Source: Betaproteobacteria bacterium (lineage in GTDB: Bacteria > Pseudomonadota > Gammaproteobacteria > Burkholderiales > SG8-39). From it: DNA of 39,384 nt. The number at the start of each line of letters is the position of its first letter. Position 1 is the stretch's first letter. The DNA is taken from positions 1-39,384 of the forward strand of contig CANKAJ010000034.1 in NCBI GenBank assembly GCA_947479645.1, given 5' to 3'. The notes under the pieces are model-generated. The model had not been told where the DNA came from, made no database searches, and saw nothing but the letters and a program-made list of their open reading frames with translations. The position numbers and the translations under genes are program-made. This document shows, in pieces, positions 16,865 to 24,174 of the stretch.

Positions 16865-17888
16865 GCTGCGCAATGGCAATTGCGGCAGGAAGTACTCCGG
16901 CTTCGGCGAGGGCATCGTGCAAGGATGTACGATGGTCCTGCAGGAGTTTGGCACTGCTGGCATTGGCGGCAGCAAGCTTGATCTGCACGCCCTCGCGGCC
17001 CAGGCTGAGAATGGCATTGATCTCACCCAGTTGCGGGAGATCCAGGCTCAGGCGCGTATTCCAATTCGCGGGCAGGTCCGGTTCGCGAGCCGCGTCCTGA
17101 GCCTGCTCCTTGACCTCCCACTCCATCCACTGGTGGGGCCAGACTTCGATCTGCAGCACCATTCGGCCGCTTTCCAGCGCCGCCAGTTGTTGCTGCACCA
17201 TGGGCGGGGCTTGTGCGCCAAGAGTTTGCTCCGTTCGCAAGGAAGCTGAATCCGGGGTCGGTCCCGAGGCAGTTGCCGCGGGACTGCTCGCAGACGCTGG
17301 TGACGGGTTTGCTTCGGTCGGTTGCGGTGCGGTTCGTGCAAAGTGTGCCTGCGGCTCGCTTTGCAGTTGCGCCAGATCGCGCTTGCCTGCGACCCAGTCG
17401 GCCTGATGCGATTCGTAGAACAGCCCACTTTGTGTGAGCGTCTTTTCCAGTGCGGCCGACAGCGTTGCACCGTTCTCCGGCAGCGTGTCGAGCAGCGGTG
17501 CCGCGGTGGGGGATGCCGCAATCATGGCCGGTGCGCCTGCCTGTGGCATCAACGCGGCGACCAGCCTGCCCGCGGCCGACAGCACGGGTGCACTCGTCAT
17601 CGCCGGCAGGTTCTCCTGCAACGAAAACGTTGGCCGTGGCTCGCGCGTGAGGAATGTGAGTTCGAGCATGTCACCGGCTGCGACATAGGAGGGCAATGCC
17701 ATGCGCATCTCCTGACCGGCCACCACGACTTTGAAGCTGCCATCGGAGAGTATGGCTTCGACTCGCGCGAACAGCAGTTGTCCCGGCGCCAGTTGCGATA
17801 GCAGTCGCGTTGCGTAACCCGGGCTGCCAGCCGAGGCTTTTACGCCGGTAACCGGTTCTATTCCCTTCAGAAGCACTACCTCCACCAT
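16851..17888 (-). CDS. Second FliK-like hook-length control protein
   Basis: A 345-residue protein with an N-terminal globular part containing a beta-rich stretch (LLFARVEAILSDGSFKVVVAG), a long A/P/S/T-rich linker (about residues 160-225), and a C-terminal FliK-type domain (LSLDLPQLGEINAILSLG followed by HRTSLHDALAEAGV). The canonical FliK is at 5148-6371, so this is a paralogue or a functional variant. It lies between fliT and the FlhB-like gene and overlaps the latter by 14 nt. Its pairing with an isolated FlhB C-domain suggests a dedicated interaction; this is inference from gene order. Confidence 0.8.
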   Translation of the reverse strand: MVEVVLLKGIEPVTGVKASAGSPGYATRLLSQLAPGQLLFARVEAILSDGSFKVVVAGQEMRMALPSYVAAGDMLELTFLTREPRPTFSLQENLPAMTSAPVLSAAGRLVAALMPQAGAPAMIAASPTAAPLLDTLPENGATLSAALEKTLTQSGLFYESHQADWVAGKRDLAQLQSEPQAHFARTAPQPTEANPSPASASSPAATASGPTPDSASLRTEQTLGAQAPPMVQQQLAALESGRMVLQIEVWPHQWMEWEVKEQAQDAAREPDLPANWNTRLSLDLPQLGEINAILSLGREGVQIKLAAANASSAKLLQDHRTSLHDALAEAGVLPAAIAIAQHDQL

Positions 17889-17953
17889 TCAGGTGCACTC
17901 CCGATTCGAATCGACAATGTCGGATGGGCCGGTGGTCCGGACCCCCGGAACCT

Positions 17954-18295
17954 TTAGTTACCGTTGTTGCAATTGTAAGCACGCTGCAATCGGGATTCCT
18001 GCCGGGCGCTGCCCAGGTATGCCGCGAGCTGACACATCCATGGTTCGGTGAACGCCCTGATGGCGGCGTCATCGGCGAGCACCTTCTGAATCAGTTCGGC
18101 CTTGCGGCGCAGGTGTTCCGCATCGGGGTGAGCCAGTCCGGGTTCCACGCGCTTGAGTTCCGTGGCGAGGGCTCTGCAGTCCTGTTCAAGCGCGATCAGG
18201 AGTTCCCAATCGCTGCTCCTGGCTGCATCCAGCATCTGGCCGGATTTGATGGCGATGGTGCCGTAGGTTTCCAGTATGCGTTTGTATTCGGTCAT
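17954..18295 (-). CDS. fliT: FliT-like chaperone
   Basis: Small helical protein of 113 residues directly after fliS (3 nt gap), the place of the FliD chaperone FliT. It has the family's style: a helix pair with SSDWELLIALEQDC (the W-x-x-L-x-x-L-E pattern) and a second charged helical half. FliT proteins hold FliD before export and, in enterobacteria, inhibit FlhDC. Sequence conservation in this family is weak, so position carries much of the weight. A 65-bp gap separates it from the fliK-like gene. Confidence 0.8.
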   Translation of the reverse strand: MTEYKRILETYGTIAIKSGQMLDAARSSDWELLIALEQDCRALATELKRVEPGLAHPDAEHLRRKAELIQKVLADDAAIRAFTEPWMCQLAAYLGSARQESRLQRAYNCNNGN

Positions 18296-18298
18296 GGC

Positions 18299-18865
18299 TT
18301 AGCGCACTCCATAGGCTGCGGCGACGCGGGCCGATAGCGATGGGCTGGCGCCTGCGTCCCGCGTTGCCGGTACCGGATCGGCGGCAGGTGCTGCTGCGTA
18401 AGGTCTCGCCGCTTGCGGTTCCAGTGCGGATTGTTTTGCCGGCGCTTGTCTGGCGGCGACCGAGTCCACCGCTTTTGCGGCGATCATCTCCCATGCCCCG
18501 CCCAACTGTTCCAGCAGTTGGGCCACTTCATCAAGCGCGACGGCATCGTTCTTGAGATTGGCCTCAAACAGGCGCCTCGTCATATAAACGTAGAGCTCGG
18601 ACAGATTCAGTGCCAATTCGCCGCCGACTTTCAGATCAAGGCTGGCCTTGAGTCCGCCATCGATTATCGAAATCGCCTTGGAAATGGCGTTTCCCTTGGC
18701 GTTGATCTCTTTGCGATTCATGTGTCCGCGCGCCTCCGCGACTGCTGCACGGGCGCCGTTGAATAGCAAAAGCACCAGCTGATGCGGCGCAGCCGTGTTA
18801 ACGATCGACTCAATGCCCGTATTGCGGTAGGCATTGAGCGCAGTGTTGGAATTCACGGTAGACAT
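18299..18865 (-). CDS. fliS: FliS, flagellin export chaperone
   Basis: FliS binds the C-terminal disordered part of flagellin and delivers it for export. Residues 1-125 are a normal FliS (start with NAYRNTGIESIVNTAAPHQLVLLLFNGA broken over A-Y and the P-H-x-L-V-x-x-L-F-x-G motif; KAISIIDGGLKASLDLKVGG). The 188-residue length is unusual: about 60 extra C-terminal residues rich in A and P follow the four-helix bundle. The extension may be an unstructured tail. The client flagellin in this window is also unusually long. Confidence 0.93.
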   Translation of the reverse strand: MSTVNSNTALNAYRNTGIESIVNTAAPHQLVLLLFNGARAAVAEARGHMNRKEINAKGNAISKAISIIDGGLKASLDLKVGGELALNLSELYVYMTRRLFEANLKNDAVALDEVAQLLEQLGGAWEMIAAKAVDSVAARQAPAKQSALEPQAARPYAAAPAADPVPATRDAGASPSLSARVAAAYGVR

Positions 18866-18883
18866 GGGCCTTGTCCTTTGTTG

Positions 18884-20341
18884 TTATTTGCTGGTGAAGC
18901 CTGGCAGGTTGGCCAGTTGCTGGGTCAGAAACGTGCTGGTCGTATTCATGTTGCTGATCAAGGTGTCGAGTGCCGAAAACTGTTTCTGGTAGCGTGCCTG
19001 GGTCGCCTCCAGGCGCGCCTGCATCTGGGTGCGGCGCGAACCGATTGCCGTGATGGATTTATTGATTCCGGTGGTCTGGCTGGAAATCGGTCCTTCCGTG
19101 CCGAGGATATTGTCGGCAGAGGTCTTTAACGCGTTGCCGATGGCAAGGGCGAGAGCAGAGACATCAACGAGGTTCGCCGACACCGCGGCGCTGGCCTTGG
19201 TCGAGTCCAGTTTGAGCGAGCCATCGGTCTGAAAACTGATGCCCAATTGAGACAGTGTGGTGTAGGTACCGCCGGTCTGTTGCGTGCCGGCCAGGATGCC
19301 GCGAACCTGGCGTTGCAGCGTCAGCACGCTGCCTTCACCCTGCATTTGGGCGCCCTTTGCCGTGGCGGTGGCGATAGTGCTATTGACATTGTTGTACGCC
19401 GAGACCAGGCCATTCAAGGCGGAGTTGAGGCTGTTGCCGGTGCGTTCGACCGCAACGGTCACGGTGTTGTTGCCGGCTTTATTCGCGAGTTTCAGGGTCA
19501 CACCGGGGATGGCATCCGACACAGTGTTGCTGGTGGAAGTAATGCTGACGCCATCGACCGTAAAGGTCGCATTCTGTGCCGTCTGTGTCTCGTTGAAATT
19601 CTGCGTGGCGGCGGTCGGATTGTACGTAAGCAGCGAGGAAATCGCGGCGTCGCCGCTGACTGCGACCTTCATGCTGCTGACCGCGCCCGTGGCATTCGAG
19701 GTCAGCGCCAAGCGGTAAGGCAGGCCGCTGCCGTCGTTGACGATGCTGGCGCTGACACCGGCATTGGCCGCGTTGATCGCATCGCGGATGCCGGCCAGTG
19801 TGTTGTTGCTGCTGTCGATGGTGAGACTGACCGGCGTTTTGGCCGGGTTGGCGGTGAAGGTGGCGCTCGAATACTGCCCGCCGACCGGTGTCACGTCGCT
19901 GATCGTGCCCAGCGTAATGGTCACTGTGGTACTGCTGCCCGCGCCGATGGTCGCGCTGGTGCTGGTCCGCCCCGGGGCGATCAGTTTCTGTCCCTGCGCC
20001 AGCTTGGATCCATCCACGCTGACTGAATAATTGCCGGCTACTGCGCTACTGGAGGCCGTTGCAGTCAGGACCGCGTTGTCGCTCGCTGTCGCAGAATAGC
20101 TGGGCGAGCCTGCCGTTGCCAATGTCTGTGCTGCCGTTTGCAGCGAAGACAGGGAACCCTTGATCGTGCCCAGCATGGAGAGCCTTGCCTGAAAGGTGGC
20201 CTCCTGGGCGGCCAGCTTGGTGAGCGGTTTTTGCTCAACCGCCATCAACTGGGAGATCAGCCCTTTGACATCCAGCCCGGAGCCTACGCCCGTCGCGCTT
20301 AGTGTTCCGGTGGTACTCGTGCCGGGCAAGGTTACTGCCAT
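18884..20341 (-). CDS. fliD: FliD, flagellar filament cap protein
   Basis: FliD caps the growing filament and folds flagellin in place. The 485 residues show the N-terminal domain (VGSGLDVKGLISQLMAVEQKPL), a middle variable part with flagellin-hook-like repeats (TIDSSNNTLAGIRDAINAA), and the C-terminal coiled-coil region (residues 425-485) ending in a sequence like FLTQQLANLPGF. It is the first gene of the minus-strand run fliD-fliS-fliT-fliK-like-flhB-like-ycgR. A sigma28-type promoter lies 36-63 nt upstream of its ATG. Confidence 0.94.
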   Translation of the reverse strand: MAVTLPGTSTTGTLSATGVGSGLDVKGLISQLMAVEQKPLTKLAAQEATFQARLSMLGTIKGSLSSLQTAAQTLATAGSPSYSATASDNAVLTATASSSAVAGNYSVSVDGSKLAQGQKLIAPGRTSTSATIGAGSSTTVTITLGTISDVTPVGGQYSSATFTANPAKTPVSLTIDSSNNTLAGIRDAINAANAGVSASIVNDGSGLPYRLALTSNATGAVSSMKVAVSGDAAISSLLTYNPTAATQNFNETQTAQNATFTVDGVSITSTSNTVSDAIPGVTLKLANKAGNNTVTVAVERTGNSLNSALNGLVSAYNNVNSTIATATAKGAQMQGEGSVLTLQRQVRGILAGTQQTGGTYTTLSQLGISFQTDGSLKLDSTKASAAVSANLVDVSALALAIGNALKTSADNILGTEGPISSQTTGINKSITAIGSRRTQMQARLEATQARYQKQFSALDTLISNMNTTSTFLTQQLANLPGFTSK

Positions 20342-20376
20342 GGTCCTGCCTCTGTGATCAAAACACGCATAGCCTA

Positions 20377-20404
20377 ATATCGACCATGGCGAATCAAAGC
20401 TTTA
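20377..20404 (-). promoter_or_regulatory. Sigma28 (FliA) promoter for fliD operon
   Basis: On the minus strand: TAAAGCTT (20397-20404), 12 bases, GTCGATAT (20377-20384). This matches the FliA consensus (TAAAGTTT, 11 bases, GCCGATAA) at 7 and 6 of 8 positions, with a spacer one base longer. It would start a leader of about 30 nt before the fliD ATG. Confidence 0.7.
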
Positions 20405-20509
20405 ATTACCCGCCCAAATGCATCTCTGTTAACGCTGGAATTGCACTGAGGCGGCATTCCTGGCGGTGCCGACCTGCGTGGATTCGATAAACATCAAAAA
20501 CTTGGGCGC

Positions 20510-20535
20510 GATTCGCGATTCGCGATTCGCGGTTC
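20510..20535. repeat. 7-bp tandem repeat in the fliD / metallopeptidase gap
   Basis: GATTCGC is repeated three times without a gap (20510-20530), followed by a degenerate fourth unit. It lies between the 3' end of the metallopeptidase gene and the fliD promoter. No clear terminator is visible in this 246-bp gap. Confidence 0.65.
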
Positions 20536-20587
20536 AGGGCATTGAATCGGCCGGGGATCGAATTGACCGGCCGACATTGGCTTCGTT

Positions 20588-23482
20588 TCAGGCGTCGGCT
20601 GCGTTGTAGTCCACCTGATAACCCAGGTCGGCGAGGGCGGCGATGCTCAGTTTGCTGAGGGGCATATTGTGGTTCGACTCGGCATAGCCGGTCATCAGTT
20701 CAGTATCGAATACCGCTTCGCTCCAGTGGACGTTGACCGTTCCAGCGCCTCCGACCGTCTCCAGCGGAACATACGTTGCATTCGGGTTGCCTCCGGCCAT
20801 GGTCCGATACATGTTCAAGGCATTGGTCCCGGTATACCTGCCGACGGTGGCATTAAGGCCGAAAGTCGACCAGAGACTGCCAATGCCAAGAACATGCCCC
20901 ATTTCATGCGTGATGATTTTCAACAGCGTGCCGTTCTGGACCATGGTGGCGAGGTCGGCGCTGTCAAATTGCATATGGCCCTGATAAGGCAGATTCGAAC
21001 CGCTGCGCACGCTGTCGGGGCTGGCCTGGCCCAGGATTCCGCCTGCGCCGTCAATATTGGTCACCGACGCGGCAATGCGCAGGTCGTCAGTCCCGCCGAC
21101 ATTGGCCAGGTCGCCGGTGATCACCTGCTCCCAGACGGCTTTGGCCTGATCGAAATAGGATTGGTAGCTTGGGTCTCCGGAGTACACCACGTCGATATTG
21201 AACGCGCCGGGCGCGGTCCTGAAGCCATAGCTGCTGGTACCAGCATAATTGTTGTCGGCAAGATCCTTGATGCTGCCGGCGGCGAACGTGACCAGATACT
21301 GTGTGTTGGCAACCAGATCATTGGTCGGGTCAAGCGTCAGTGTGTTACCTGAGACGGACAGCCTGTTGCTGCTGGCGGCATCAAAGGATTCGACGATGGT
21401 GCCATCGAGTTTCTTGAGCACGATGTTGCCGGTTCCGCGCTGGATGGCCTCGGAGAAGGTCAGGGCGATGTTGGCCGACCGGGATGCACCTGTGGCGCCA
21501 TCAGCCGGTGAAAAATGGGTGACACTGGGAGTCGCGATGTCGGCGACGGTCCTGAAATCATAGGTGTTGGTGCCAGCATAGCTGTTGCCTGCGAGGTCGC
21601 GAATCGTACCGGCGGCAAAGGTAACGAAATACTGCGTGTTGTCGGCAAGGTCGCTGCTCGGGTCGAGTGTCAGGCTATTGCCGGAGATGGTGATCCGGTC
21701 GCTGCTGGCCGCATCGAAGGATTCGATGATTGCGCCGGCCGCGTCCTTCAGTACTATCGACCCCAAGCCGCGCTGGATGGCTTCGGAAAAAGTAACGGCG
21801 ATGTTGGTGGAGCGCGAGGCGCCATTGGCGCCGTCGGCAGGCGAGAAAGTGGTGACGGTGGGTGCAATGGTATCGGCCAGCGTTCTGAAAGCGTAGGTGC
21901 TGGTACCGGCGTATTTGTTGCCGGCGATATCGCGGACGGTACCTGCCGCGAAGGTGGCGAAGTAACGGGTGTTGTAGGCGAGATCGCTGGTCGGGTTGAG
22001 CGTCAGGGTATTGCCGGCAATGGAAATCCGGTCGCTGCCGGCCGCATCGAACGATTCAACGACTGTGCCATTGGCCTCCTTGAGCAGGATAGTGCCGGAG
22101 CCACGCTGGATCGCCTCTGAAAAGCTGAGAACGATATTGGCCGATCGCGATGCCCCTGCCGCCCCATTGGCCGGAGCGAAGCCGGTGACCGTGGGGGCAA
22201 GAGTGTCGGCGACCGTCCTGAAATCATAGGTACTGGTGCCCGCGTATCGATTGCCGGCAAGATCACGCACGGTGCCCAAAGCAAAGGTGACGAAATACTT
22301 CGCGTTGAAGGCGAGGTCGCTGGTCGGGTTCAGCGTCAGTGTGTTGCCGGAAATGGACAGCCTCGCGCTGCTGGCCGCGTCAAAGGATTCGACGATTGCA
22401 CCATTGGCATCCTTCAGTACGATGGCTCCGCTGCCGCGCTGGATGGCCTCGGAGAAGGTGAGGGCGACGTTGGCCGAACGCGAAACGTTGCCGGCACCAT
22501 CGGCGGGGGAGAACCCGGTGACGGTGGGTGCAGCATTATCGGTCACTGTCCTGAAGTCATAAGTGCTGATGCCGGCGTACTTGTTGCCGGTCAGATCGCG
22601 AACAGTCCCGTTGGCAAACGTAACGAAATAGCGCGTGTTGTAGGCCAGATCGTTGCTGGGATCGAGCGTCAGGGTATTGCCGGAAATGGCAATCCTGCTG
22701 CTGTTGGCGGCATCGAAGGTTTCGATGATTGCGCCGTTGGCGTCCTTGAGCACGATGGCCCCCGTGCCGCGTTGAATCGCCTCGGAGAATGTCAGCACGA
22801 TGTTGGCCGAACGCGAGGCGCTGCTGGCGCCATCGGCAGGGGAGAATCCGGTCACGGTGGGCGGGAGCGGATCGGGCGCGGTCTTGAAATCGTAGGAACT
22901 GGTGCCGGCATATTTGTTTCCGGCGAGGTCGCGGACGGTACCGGCAGCAAACGTGACGAAGTAGCGCGTGTTGTAAGCAAGGTCGTTGGTTGGGTTAATT
23001 GTCAGCGTGTTGCCGGAAATGGAAATCCTGTTGCTGTTGGCCGCATCGAAGGTTTCGATGGTGGCGCCATTGGTATCCTTGAGCACGATGGACCCGGTGC
23101 CGCGCTTGATCGACTCGGAGAATGTCAGGACGATATTGGCTGATGCGGCCGCACCGCTGGTGCCATCGGCGGGTGAAAATTGAGACACCGTGGGGGCGAC
23201 CGTATCGACGCTGCCGAAGTTCAGACGCGCCGGACTGACCGCATTTGAAGCTGCGGCAGCGCTGGGGCTGACCGGTTTGGTTGCGCTTTGGAGACTGCTG
23301 GCCAGGGCATTGCTGAGGCGATAGCCGCTCGATGAGATGGATACGATGCTCGATCCCGTTCGTGTGGTGTTGGCTGTCGCCAGCGGCGCTTTTGCGGCAG
23401 CGGTGTTCTTCAAGCCGGCAGAGTCAGGCTGTCGGGAATACTGCTTTATCGCCAGATTATTCACTATGCTGACGGAACTCAT
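20588..23482 (-). CDS. Modular protein: six Ig-like (Big_5/SwmB-type) repeats plus C-terminal zinc metallopeptidase
   Basis: A 964-residue protein of three parts. Residues 1-90 are S/A/T/N-rich with no hydrophobic signal peptide. Residues 96-757 are six tandem repeats of 111 residues, each with an APTV start, FSPADG, RSANIVLTFSEAIQRG, SGNTLTLNP and FVTFAAGTVRDLAGN pattern, typical of SwmB/Big_5 adhesive domains. Residues 760-964 form a metallopeptidase domain with HEMGH (859-863), the GIGSLW turn, a likely third zinc ligand H919 (NVHWSE) and a following ELMTGY methionine turn, in the style of leishmanolysin-like (M8) enzymes. The gene has its own sigma28-type promoter and lies between flaG and fliD. 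It is presumably secreted; by which route is not shown. The start has GAGG nine bases upstream. Confidence 0.85.
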   Translation of the reverse strand: MSSVSIVNNLAIKQYSRQPDSAGLKNTAAAKAPLATANTTRTGSSIVSISSSGYRLSNALASSLQSATKPVSPSAAAASNAVSPARLNFGSVDTVAPTVSQFSPADGTSGAAASANIVLTFSESIKRGTGSIVLKDTNGATIETFDAANSNRISISGNTLTINPTNDLAYNTRYFVTFAAGTVRDLAGNKYAGTSSYDFKTAPDPLPPTVTGFSPADGASSASRSANIVLTFSEAIQRGTGAIVLKDANGAIIETFDAANSSRIAISGNTLTLDPSNDLAYNTRYFVTFANGTVRDLTGNKYAGISTYDFRTVTDNAAPTVTGFSPADGAGNVSRSANVALTFSEAIQRGSGAIVLKDANGAIVESFDAASSARLSISGNTLTLNPTSDLAFNAKYFVTFALGTVRDLAGNRYAGTSTYDFRTVADTLAPTVTGFAPANGAAGASRSANIVLSFSEAIQRGSGTILLKEANGTVVESFDAAGSDRISIAGNTLTLNPTSDLAYNTRYFATFAAGTVRDIAGNKYAGTSTYAFRTLADTIAPTVTTFSPADGANGASRSTNIAVTFSEAIQRGLGSIVLKDAAGAIIESFDAASSDRITISGNSLTLDPSSDLADNTQYFVTFAAGTIRDLAGNSYAGTNTYDFRTVADIATPSVTHFSPADGATGASRSANIALTFSEAIQRGTGNIVLKKLDGTIVESFDAASSNRLSVSGNTLTLDPTNDLVANTQYLVTFAAGSIKDLADNNYAGTSSYGFRTAPGAFNIDVVYSGDPSYQSYFDQAKAVWEQVITGDLANVGGTDDLRIAASVTNIDGAGGILGQASPDSVRSGSNLPYQGHMQFDSADLATMVQNGTLLKIITHEMGHVLGIGSLWSTFGLNATVGRYTGTNALNMYRTMAGGNPNATYVPLETVGGAGTVNVHWSEAVFDTELMTGYAESNHNMPLSKLSIAALADLGYQVDYNAADA
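21206..23197 (-). repeat. Six tandem 333-bp coding repeats
   Basis: The Ig-like region of the metallopeptidase gene consists of six direct repeats with a 333-bp period (111 codons), clearly similar to each other at DNA level. Such arrays recombine easily, so copy number could differ between strains. The first and last units are the most diverged. Confidence 0.8.
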
Positions 23483-23501
23483 TTCGAGTGGCCTCGGGTC
23501 G

Positions 23502-23529
23502 GTATCGGAAACGCGGATTTCCAGCTTTC
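23502..23529 (-). promoter_or_regulatory. Sigma28-type promoter for the metallopeptidase gene
   Basis: On the minus strand: GAAAGCTG (23522-23529), 12 bases, TCCGATAC (23502-23509). The match to the FliA consensus is 5 of 8 and 6 of 8, weaker than at fliD and fliC, but the spacing is identical to both. It ends 20 bases before the ATG. Confidence 0.5.
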
Positions 23530-23640
23530 AACAATCCGGTAACGGCACTTTTTTCAGTAGCTTGAGATCGGTGCGCTCGTTCGATATTCCGCCTGTGCGA
23601 CTATCGACGCGGCGGCACATTGCTATTCTCCTCGCCAATG

Positions 23641-23679
23641 AAAATCCCCTGCAAGTCAATCGGACCTGCAGGGGATTTT
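23641..23679 (-). terminator. Terminator after the fliC-flaG transcript (bidirectional shape)
   Basis: A perfect 13-bp inverted repeat, AAAATCCCCTGCA (23641-23653) and TGCAGGGGATTTT (23667-23679), with a 13-base loop. The stem ends in A/T runs on both sides, the shape of an intrinsic terminator. It lies 39 bases past the flaG stop and separates that operon from the metallopeptidase gene. Confidence 0.85.
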
Positions 23680-23718
23680 ATGGGTTTGATGCCAGTCGAA
23701 GCGCAGGCACCCGGCCAG

Positions 23719-24105
23719 TCAGGCCTTCTGTTGCACCAGCAATCCGGTCAGCTTGTCCAGGGACTTCGAAATTGCAATCATTTCTGCCGAAGGCATCTGA
23801 CGGATGACCTGTTTTGTCTGTGAATCGACGACGCGCACCACCACTTCACTGGACTCGTTGTCAACCTCAAACTGTACATCTGAAGACGCGGATCTCAGAA
23901 AGTCATTGATCTGGCGGGCGACCTGCTTTGCAGATTCGATGCTGGTGGACTGAGCAGCTGGTGGCTGAGCTTTCGGTGGTGCTGTATGCGGCGCTGCAAC
24001 TGCGTTATCCGTGCCATCACTGGTGTGCGATCCAGACAGAGGAGTCGCCCGCGTCGCGGTTGCTCCGTCCGAAGGTGGTGGAACCTTGCCAATCTGGATA
24101 TTCAT
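23719..24105 (-). CDS. flaG: FlaG family protein
   Basis: FlaG proteins influence filament length; mutants in some species make longer filaments. The 128 residues consist of a P/A/T-rich N-terminal half and a C-terminal FlaG domain (VQFEVDNESSEVVVRVVDSQ, then TKQVIRQMPSAEMI). It lies 69 bp after flagellin on the same strand, with a stem-loop between, and ends before a strong terminator, so both genes form one transcript. Confidence 0.92.
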   Translation of the reverse strand: MNIQIGKVPPPSDGATATRATPLSGSHTSDGTDNAVAAPHTAPPKAQPPAAQSTSIESAKQVARQINDFLRSASSDVQFEVDNESSEVVVRVVDSQTKQVIRQMPSAEMIAISKSLDKLTGLLVQQKA

Positions 24106-24125
24106 GATCGTGTCCTTACCTGGGA

Positions 24126-24167
24126 GAAGACTCCCCGGCCGAAATCTTGCTGGTCGGGGAGTTCTTC
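24126..24167 (-). promoter_or_regulatory. Stem-loop between fliC and flaG
   Basis: GAAGACTCCCCGGCC (24126-24140) pairs with 24152-24167 around an 11-base loop, with one bulge and one mismatch. There is no T-run on the minus strand after it. It may act as a leaky terminator or as an RNA-stabilising end that gives much more flagellin than FlaG. Confidence 0.5.
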
Positions 24168-24174
24168 ATGCCGC

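Noticed and set aside
20669..23183. Several open frames on the plus strand opposite the Ig-like repeats
   Set aside because: They mirror the 333-bp repeat period and are shadows of the repeated gene.
21206..23197. Regularly spaced repeats as a possible CRISPR array
   Set aside because: The period is 333 bp, the whole unit is coding and conserved, and there are no short identical repeats with unrelated spacers.
20588..23482. The metallopeptidase as a flagellinolysin
   Set aside because: Flagellinolysins keep the flagellin N- and C-terminal helices; this protein has neither, so it is a separate protein even if linked to the flagellum.
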